Below are positions 56,645-64,000 of a DNA stretch of 64,000 nt, piece by piece. A program made the translations under genes and the position numbers. The first letter of the stretch is position 1, and every line of letters starts with the position of its first letter. The stretch comes from Pseudopithomyces maydicus (lineage: Eukaryota > Ascomycota > Dothideomycetes > Pleosporales > Didymosphaeriaceae), in NCBI GenBank assembly GCA_026873275.1, contig JANTUC010000002.1, positions 1,240,001-1,304,000 on the forward strand, in the 5' to 3' direction. Below the pieces are notes generated by a model, which worked only from the letters and a program-made list of their open reading frames with translations, was not told the origin of the DNA and did no database searches.

Positions 56645-58954
56645 TCAATGATCATAGCCTGCTCCTCGTTGCCACGGGCTCGAATTGTTTGCCGCTCTGT
56701 ACTGTGCTTCGTTCCTCAGGCTGTTCGCTCGGTTCGAAGGTACCGAAGGAACGGGGCTTGGGCTTTGGTAATACGAAGGAGGTGCTTGTGCGGGCATGGA
56801 TGTGTTCGAGGCGTATGGCGAAGGTGGGGCCGCGTTCTGGAAGTTCCCGTTCATGGGGCTTCGCGGCGGCGCAGGCTGGTAGTGCTCAGAGAAAGCGCCT
56901 TCCTTGTTGGCCATTTGTCGCTGGTGGTCTGCAGAGTTGATAGAAATGGCATCATCGTCGTCTTCGATGCGTGGGTGTGTTCCCTTGCCCTCGCCACGGG
57001 CAGTCGCACCGAGAGCGTCCAGCTCGGTGGTAAGCTGGGTCTGGGACTTGATGAAAGATCCACGGTCATCCCGCATCGGCTGGTACCGCGTATCGGGGTT
57101 CTTTGTGAAAATGGCAAAGCCGGAAGACACCAAAACCATGATGAGGAGAACAAGTGCGAACACTGCGTTCATGATGAAGAAAATTACACCCATGACACCA
57201 GTGACGATCGGCTGTTCATGTTAGCTTGGTCCTTTTCTTCGCTGCAGACTTGTACTTACCGGCTGATTAAAGACCTCTGTGAAGAACAACAGGAAGACGG
57301 CGCTAAGGAAGTTGAAAGCAGCAATGGCGATATTGAAGGCATTCGTCTTCTTATCCATGTACGGGCGCATGACGGCGACACCAATGAGGAGCGCTACCTC
57401 GATAATAACGAGAGCGATGGCCTGCGCCGTACCGTTGCCTTGTGCGAAACCAATAAACATGGCTTTAATAATGGTGTAGGCCAGGATAGGAATGATGAAG
57501 TAGTACATGTTAGCCCTAAATTGGACATAGAGAAAGCCCCACTTGTTGAGAGCAACGGGATCCGAGTACAAAATGTAGGCGGGGTTCTTGTGCATGACGA
57601 TTGAGCGCTGAGCAATACGAACGACCTTGGCGGATGCCCAAGCCAGGATGGCAATCATGGTGATGATGGTGAAGACGGCAAGGACAACCTCTCCGGCAGA
57701 GTCACGCCTGGTCAATTCCCAGAAACCGAGTACCATCATCTGCGGGAAACCAATGAGAATGACACGGAACAGAATTCCCTTCAGGACCGTGCGCCATCCG
57801 TTGCGGAAGTCGGTGAATTGATCGTGCTTCATCTTACCAGCCTTGACGAGACCTTCGCAGATGTACTTGAAGGCGATGACACCAAGGACGACGAAGATGA
57901 CGAAGATGACGAAGAAGGTATAGCCGGTGAAGAAAATGTTGGTGGGCTCGATCCTGGCCTTGAAACCGACTCGTTCGATGCCGTGCAAGACCACGTTGGA
58001 CTCGTGCGAAATGGCATTGTTATCGGCATTGGTGCGGCGCTGGATGTTAGCCACGGCATTGTTGAAGCTGTAGACGGCGCGTTTGGTCATGGGGATCGTC
58101 TCCAGGCCACGCTTGACCTTCTTTTGCACTTCGATGGAAATGTAGGCCAGCTGCTTCAGGTAAGTGGTAGGAGTACCGCCAGTTGCACGCTGGTACCAAG
58201 TGGCCATCCTCTGCAGGAAACCAACGCGAATGATACCCATGCTCCATTGGAAGTTCTGAGTCCATGCAGCAACGATGGGCGGAAGCGGTACGGAGCACAT
58301 GCCGAAGAAAGCCTGGGCCTGGAAGTAACCAAAGAGCGACATGGCGTTGGCAGCGACGTGGGCAGCCGTGTTCGAGTGGCCCAGTCCGGAGGTGACGGCA
58401 GACACAGCGAGACCTAGACCGGCAATGACAGCAGTGACCCAGGCCACGGCCTTCTGGTCGACGGAATGGCCGTTGGACAGCTCAGCCTCGACGCAGCCAA
58501 TCTGCACGCCGGTGGATAGGTTGGAGACCTTGATGCGCACGACGGCGTCGAGATCGGGGATGGTGTAGGCGACACCGGGAATCTTACTCATGATGTCGGG
58601 CGAGATGTCGAGGTTCGATTTGACCTTGATGTTTCCGGCGTTCATGGGGCACATGCCCTCGATGTTGTTCTTCTTGTCGCAGGGGTTTAGGGGCTCCTTC
58701 ATGGCTGAGTAGCCGTAGACGAGCAGCTCCAGCTCGGCGGTGACATTTCCGGACACGGTGGAGACGAACTCGATGTCGAAGTCCAGACTGCGGTTGTTGG
58801 GGGTGAAGGCGACGTTGAAGAGGGTGGCGGAGATGCTGGTGTTGGCCTGGCAGGGGTTCAGCGAGCGCGACTCGATCTTGCGGTTGTCGACGGCGTGTGC
58901 GAAGGGCAGCGCTGCCGCCAGCAGCAGCAGCGCCTTGGAGGGCGACGGGAACAT
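56645..58954 (-). CDS. FLC/TRP-like membrane protein with ML-like lumenal domain
   Basis: Two exons, 58954-57260 and 57211-56645, give 753 residues; the 48-base intron is in phase 0. A signal peptide (MFPSPSKALLLLAAALPFAHA) leads into an ML-like lipid-binding domain of about 140 residues with Cys in LNPCQAN, NPCDKKN, GMCPM and IGCVEAE. A TRP-like region of nine or ten hydrophobic segments follows, including MSLFGYFQAQAFFGM and FFTGYTFFVIFVIFVVLGV. The cytoplasmic tail is Pro/Ser/Asn-rich and ends AGYDH. The layout is that of yeast FLC1-3 and related fungal TRP-like proteins, which are linked to FAD transport into the ER, calcium handling and cell-wall integrity. It is probably an FLC2-type protein; the exact paralogue is not certain. 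Confidence 0.88.
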
Positions 58955-61289
58955 GGTGGTGGGTCGTATCTAGCGGTGGGCGTGGTACTCCGGGCGAGTA
59001 CGAAGAGGAGCGGCGGCCAAACCAGCGGCGGACGGACGGGCGAGTGGACGGGCGGGTGGTGGATGAGCGAGCGACGGGCGGGCGTGGATAGGAGAAGAGG
59101 AGGGAGAGGGAAGGTGGGTGTGGCGGGTGCGGCGAGGCGAGGCGAGGCGAGGCGAGGTGATGCAAACGAGTGGCAGGGTCGTGACGTTGTTGTTGGAAGG
59201 GAGCGTGGAGAGGGTGCCAGGTCAAGTGGTAGGAAACTGGGCAGGCAGGCTGGCAGGTGCGCAAGCGGGAGGCGGCGGACCTGGGGCAGACGCTAGCCAA
59301 GGGGTCCTGAATGGGTCCTGAATGGAACAGCGAAGGGCACAAACGACGGTGGCAGGGGGCGATCGGCGGGTCTCCCAGCAATCCGCGGCGGCTCGCAAAC
59401 CCAAGAAACAGCAGCGAGAATCAGGTCGCCTTTGCTCGCGCGACGGGGAGCGGAGCCTGAGGAATATAGCACGTCGAGCGGCGGCGTCGCAGCGTCGTCG
59501 ACGAGGATCCCGGCGGATTCAGCGCGGACGCCGTTGGAGCCCGTCTCACAATAGGGGGACGAGACGGGCAAGGTCACATGTGGTGCTGCTAATTCAGTGC
59601 ACACACGCGGCTCTGGGCCCCAACGAGCCACCGCCGACATGCTTGCGGGGCTGTCGACGACGCAACCGTCCTAGGACCTGCTCCTCTTTCGCCCGTCTGC
59701 TGAGCCTGCTGCCCGCACCTTTTCACCCCTACGGCCGCAAACGGGAAGCGCCCCCTCGCGGAGGAACCTGTCCGGCCCAGCTGCTCCGCCACAATGCACA
59801 CCATCCGGCTGCCAGGCACAGTGCAGCCCGCGCAGCCCAGCGCAGCCCAGCGCAGCCCCGACATGGCAGCCAATTTGCTCAATCAGCGCCGAGTCTATTG
59901 CCCATCCGCCCAAATATCCCCAACTGGGACAGCCTGAGCGGACTGGGCCTATCGCAGCCCGGCCACCCTCGCCGCCCCAGCCAGCTCGTGTACGCCGCTC
60001 CCTCTCACTCAGTACCACTGGCCGTGTAGCATGCCCTCGAATTTCCGTCACAGGCACCACCCAGAATCCAGATGCGCCGCCGATGCGACCAGGGCACGCA
60101 CCCAGCGCGAGCCGACAAGGGCGCCTGGGCCAATCGCCCTGGTGCTCTGCGACTTGGCGAGCAACATGTACGTCTCATCGACATTGAAGACCCTCTGCAC
60201 CTCGCCTTCGTCATGCACCGCACCATGCCAACGTCCCGCTGCCACCCGCCCTGCAGCAGCACGTCAAAATCGAAATGGCTTTCTTTTGTTGAGAGCACGA
60301 CCGGTATGTAAGCGTGGGCGGATCCTTACGAGTACGAAAAGGTACGGCAACCAGAAACCCCACACGAGCTCGCTCCTTCCTTTGTCTCCTTTGTTCGAGC
60401 AAACACACTGCACGTCGAGACGCCTTGTCTTGATGGGGAGATGCACCGGAAAACAAAACACACGTCGGCAGAACACCTTTGCAAGTCTCGATATCGTCGT
60501 CTCCCTTTGGCTGCTGCAGTCGACATTGTGACAGCCTCCGACACAAGTCGGCGCTATGGGTTCCATGTCTCACGATGCTCAAGTGGAGCGTGCGCGCCAT
60601 GCTCATGATCCGACCCACACTGCACAGCCTCCCAACTCCAGTTTTCATTCGCGATAGACCCAAGCCTGCCAACGGTTCCCAAGACTTCACATCCGGTGCC
60701 GAGATCCTGCATCGAAGATCCTCATCTCTGTACCAAGTAAACGTTGGTTGGTCGTCGTGGCGAGGGCACGCACCGTGTGCAGCACACACAGTTTGCGATC
60801 AAGGTGCTGATGTGCAAACGTGCAGTGATGTTCAGGGACCGCGAATTCCGATCTGCACCTGTCCCGAAGCCCGCGCGTCCGTCTGACTACTCCCACGCCC
60901 TCTAGCTTCATCAGGTAACTTTTCGAATTACGCGTACGGACATCAAAATCCCCATCTGAAACACGCGAACGTGATCGATGCTGAGAACCTGCTACCGAAA
61001 GCAATAGTGCCCATTAGCTCGACCTAGCTACGATGCTGAGCATTCTGAGCTGCGGTATACACACTTCAAGCCTTCTCGACTTGACGGTTAAGATTGCGCT
61101 CAATCTCCATGTTGGGCTTACACTAATGGAGACAGTTCGCCTACGCAAATCTATGCAAGGCAGATTTTTACACCAAAGCGATATCAGTTGTTCTCATTCT
61201 TCATTGGTTACGTCTATATTTTCGTGACATTATCATTACGCTAGCCATCGCTCGTTATCGCTTTCGTACTCTAACATTATATACAACCG
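58955..61289. other. Long GC-rich intergenic region
   Basis: About 2.3 kb between the FLC-like promoter and the stop of the alcohol dehydrogenase. It contains five GGCGA units at 59131-59155 and a 10-base GCGCAGCCCA repeat near 59829-59858. A 235-codon plus-strand frame (59322-60029) is Arg-rich without motif. No gene is supported. Confidence 0.5.
59131..59155. repeat. (GGCGA)5 microsatellite
   Basis: Five perfect pentanucleotide units followed by GGTGA, in the 5' flank of the FLC-like gene. Confidence 0.9.
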
Positions 61290-62332
61290 TTACTGGGGGA
61301 CCAATACGCCACGGTACCTCATCTTCCCGTCACGTAGGGTGCTCATGGCCTCTTCGATGCCATGCTCGTTCAAGGGGAACTTCATGATGATGGGTTTGAT
61401 GTTGTGCAGCGCAGCAAATGCCAACATCTGACGTTGGAGAGCTCGAGCAGATACGGCAATACCGATCACAGTGTGTCCTCCTAGGATAAGAGGGTTCTGG
61501 GGGAATGAAAAGTCGCCTTCCGACACAGTGAGAGGGAGAATAGAAGCTGTCGGTGCCAAGGCCGGGAGCACAACCTTCCAATCTGTATCTCGTCAGTGAC
61601 TGTCCCCTTGAAAATTGGGACTGATGAACTTACCAGGCATCACGCTGGTAGTAATGACCAATACATCGATCTTCCTCCCTACATCGATAGAATCCTTGCC
61701 CTTCATCGCGATGAAGTCTTTGGCACCTAGTTTGAGCGCCTCGTCCTTCTTGCTATCCGTCCCGCTAAGAACTACTACATCGCAGCCCATCTTGCTGGCA
61801 AATTGGATCGCCAAATGTCCTAGTCCACCCACGCCCATGATTGCCACCCGGTCTGTCGGCTTTACCTTCGCGGTCATCAATGCGTTGAATACTGTCGCTC
61901 CTCCGCACATCAGGGGTGCAGCCTCGGCATCGGATATTTCGTCTGGGATTTTGAATAGGAATGCCTCGCGCCATACACCGTGCGAAGCGAAAGAGCCTTG
62001 GTCGAAGTTGTGCATTCCGTACATCTCGCGGTCGGGGCAGTACTGCTCCTCCCGGTAAGGCAGTATTCGCAGTGACCGCACGAGTTGTGTTCGTAACCCC
62101 AACCTACACGGTCGCCCTTCTTGAGGAAGGTAGCGCCAGGACCGACGTCCTCTACAACACCAGCACCTTCATGTCCGAGTGCCATATCCTGGTTTTTGTA
62201 GTGCTCGTCGGTTCCGCAGAGTCCCGAGGCGGTGACCTTGACCAGGACGGCATCGCCTTTGAGCTCACGTGTTGTTTCACCCTTGACGATTTTGCCGGAT
62301 TTAGAACCCTTGTATACTGTAAAGCTGGGCAT
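61290..62332 (-). CDS. Zinc-dependent alcohol dehydrogenase (one-base frameshift)
   Basis: About 330 residues after one missing base is allowed for. The start is MPSFTVYKGSKSG (ATG ending 62332). The exons are 62332-61634 and 61582-61290; the intron is 51 bases. Near 62059-62063 a G run is one base short: CGHCEYCLTG must join EEQYCPDREMYG, a pairing typical of this family. Zinc-site and fold motifs include LCGTDEHY, GHEGAGVVEDVGPG and the Cys cluster around CGHCEYC. The cofactor-binding motif is MGVGGLGHLAIQFASKMG. Medium-chain alcohol dehydrogenases of this group reduce or oxidise alcohols and aldehydes with NAD(P). The length is slightly under the common 345-350. It is probably cytosolic, with no signal peptide. 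Confidence 0.85.
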
Positions 62333-63729
62333 CGTGAGGAATTGTATGTGATGTGTGCGTAGTGGGGGTTGTATCGATGGTTTGGTGAAAAGTAAGGTCC
62401 GCAAGGAACTTGGGGTATCTCAAGTATTATGCTGAAGAAGCTGGATTAAACTGTCAGAGACGACATGCGCTGCCACGCCTTAAATACACAGTTGAGAACC
62501 CTTCCCTATCGTCCCCACTGTATCCGCAATTACACACATGGCAGACGTAGCCACCGCATCACCCTGTCGCCCCAATCCAACCCGTCAATATTCGGTCTAA
62601 ATTCCGGCGACGTCTGAAGGTTTACAGAACAAAAAATGACGTCGCGCGTTAGTAATCTGTAGTTCGATCTCGTCAGCCAGTCAGATCTCCCCAACGAAAT
62701 TCTCCGCAGTATCGGCCGCCGCTAGTACCCTTACCCATCGAGAAAGTTCGACGCCGGGGGTCTGGGTACGTAGAAATGCGGGCGTATCACGGTACAGCTG
62801 GCACGCGGGTCTGCGGGGATTGGCTGTGTCGTCAGTGCAGGTTGGGATGCTCCGGGCGCAGCGGGCTACATTTCAAGGTCCAAGGTAGACTAGATTGCTG
62901 CATTTTGGATTGGCACGTTTGAACACCACATGCCGCGAGTAATGCTGTGCCTAGGCGCAGACATGTGTAGGAAGCTTACAGATAATCGACCCATCATTGC
63001 AGCCATGTATCCACCACATGTGAATGTTGCACTGTGGTTTGGGCACGCAAACCATAGTTCCTGTTCCAGCAATTCCCACGAGGCGGCCAAAGTCGGCCAA
63101 GGGGGCCCTGCCCTGCTTCTGCCTGGCGGTCGCACCTCGGAATCATCCGAGCCGATTCGGGGAGATCTTTCGTCATACATCGCAAGGTTCTACGCAATTA
63201 ACGGTCCTTTTGTTGTATGCCATGCCATGCCATGCCCAAGCGAGGCGAGAGAAGAAAAAAATCCCAGCTACTAATTCAGACCTGAAAGGAACCTGCAAGC
63301 GCGGAGATAAGACACTGTTCCCGCACCATGCCTGCAATGCCCATGCTGCAACCCCACCACCAAATGTGATTATCAAGCGCTGTCGGTGTTGCCTAGGTCT
63401 GTAGTAATCCTTTGTTGCTCTTTGTCATCCACGTTTCTGCATATGTAATATCAGAAGTGTTATCGGGTTAAGGAAAGAAATTGCCATGGTAGAGAAAACT
63501 GCCAGTAGTGGTAATGTGGGTGATAGGCAAAACGATAAATAATTTGTTTTTATTACACATGACATTTTGGATTCAATCTGGCTGAAGATTCACATGGCCG
63601 CTGATAGATGCAAGCTCTCGGGAGTAAGTTGGAATCATTATCCTTATTCATTGTCTGGATATTGAAGAGCGTTGCGACCGATCACATCTCGGACGCATGC
63701 GGTATGCATCACAACTTCGACCACGAAAG
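62333..63729. other. Intergenic, no gene seen
   Basis: It holds the alcohol dehydrogenase promoter and the 3' flank of the last gene. Open frames of about 120 codons (for example 63024-63404) have no recognisable feature. Confidence 0.45.
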
Positions 63730-64000
63730 CTACCTCTTCGCCTCCCAGACGTCGACCAGCGCGACAACAGCTTCCTTGACTACCTCAATTCCAACTCCCA
63801 CCTCAGCTTCATCATTCAACGGCGGCACGTGCAAAAATACCACATCCCGAGCACCCTTCCTCTTCTGCATCTCCACCATACTCGCAAAGTAGATTAACCC
63901 ACACACGTACGTCCCCACATCATCCGTCAGCCTCACATCCACCTTCTTCCTCTCTTGCCGCACCTTCCCGCCTGCCTTGCCTTTCGACGTGATCCCTCCA
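63730..64000 (-). CDS. Pyroglutamyl-peptidase I-like protein (peptidase C15), C-terminal part, cut by window end
   Basis: The last 90 or so codons of a minus-strand gene whose 5' part lies beyond the window. The reading VRLTDDVGTYVCGLIYFASM and DVVFLHVPPLND match the C15 pattern, where the DDxGxYxC stretch bears the catalytic Cys region's partner strand and HVPP carries the catalytic His. These cytosolic cysteine peptidases remove N-terminal pyroglutamate. The acidic, Val-rich C-terminus ends DVWEAKR. No intron is seen in this part. The active-site Glu and the nucleophile Cys cannot all be checked because the gene is incomplete. Confidence 0.7.
   Translation of the reverse strand, partial: GGITSKGKAGGKVRQERKKVDVRLTDDVGTYVCGLIYFASMVEMQKRKGARDVVFLHVPPLNDEAEVGVGIEVVKEAVVALVDVWEAKR

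Noticed and set aside
59322..60029. 235-codon plus-strand open frame
   Set aside because: Very Arg-rich, repetitive translation in GC-rich DNA with no start context or homologous motif.

Overview
The window reads as the nuclear genome of a filamentous ascomycete (Pezizomycotina, possibly Dothideomycetes). Genes are compact. They carry short introns (about 48-115 bases) with GTRAGT-like donors and CTGAC/CTAAC branch sites. The protein families are typical of such fungi: Zn2Cys6 regulator, DHA1 and DHA2 efflux pumps, rhodopsin-type seven-helix protein, GMC oxidoreductase, P450 and an FLC/TRP membrane protein. The order-level placement is an inference from style, not from a marker comparison.

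Layout. 0.6-5.5 kb: two tandem, diverged protein-kinase-like genes; the first has lost its catalytic residues. 5.9-7.2 kb: BUD22 (ribosome biogenesis). 7.9-13.8 kb: O-methyltransferase, FMO-type monooxygenase and MFS transporter, a small biosynthesis-like group with no backbone synthase. 14.6-22.1 kb: a housekeeping block of an FHA-domain protein and RPC1, the largest subunit of RNA polymerase III. 23.3-35.4 kb: accessory DNA with a rhodopsin-type membrane protein, a secreted GMC oxidoreductase, about 4 kb of nearly gene-free sequence hiding a spliced small cysteine-rich gene, an eight-exon MFS gene, and a P450. 36.6-39.4 kb: a TDP2-like phosphodiesterase divergent from ARP1 (dynactin). 41.2 kb: a Par32/DUF3602-type protein. 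43-51.9 kb: an orphan membrane protein, a DHA2 efflux pump divergent from a Zn2Cys6 regulator, and an orphan gene with a GC-AG intron. 53.0-64.0 kb: a kinase with an altered DFG motif, an FLC/TRP-like protein, a zinc alcohol dehydrogenase, and the 3' part of a pyroglutamyl-peptidase-like gene cut by the window end.

Two cross-cutting points matter to any user. First, at least seven otherwise intact genes, including the essential RPC1, are broken by an apparent one-base deletion, mostly in or next to a short homopolymer and always in the same direction. This looks like systematic under-calling in the assembly rather than biology, so naive gene models here will be truncated. Second, a dispersed repeat built on a 15-base unit occurs at about 3.2, 22.9 and 36.3 kb, each time in intergenic DNA at the edge of an accessory segment.

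All gene structures were inferred by reading splice signals and frames by eye. Family assignments come from recognised motifs and overall resemblance; no database search was possible.
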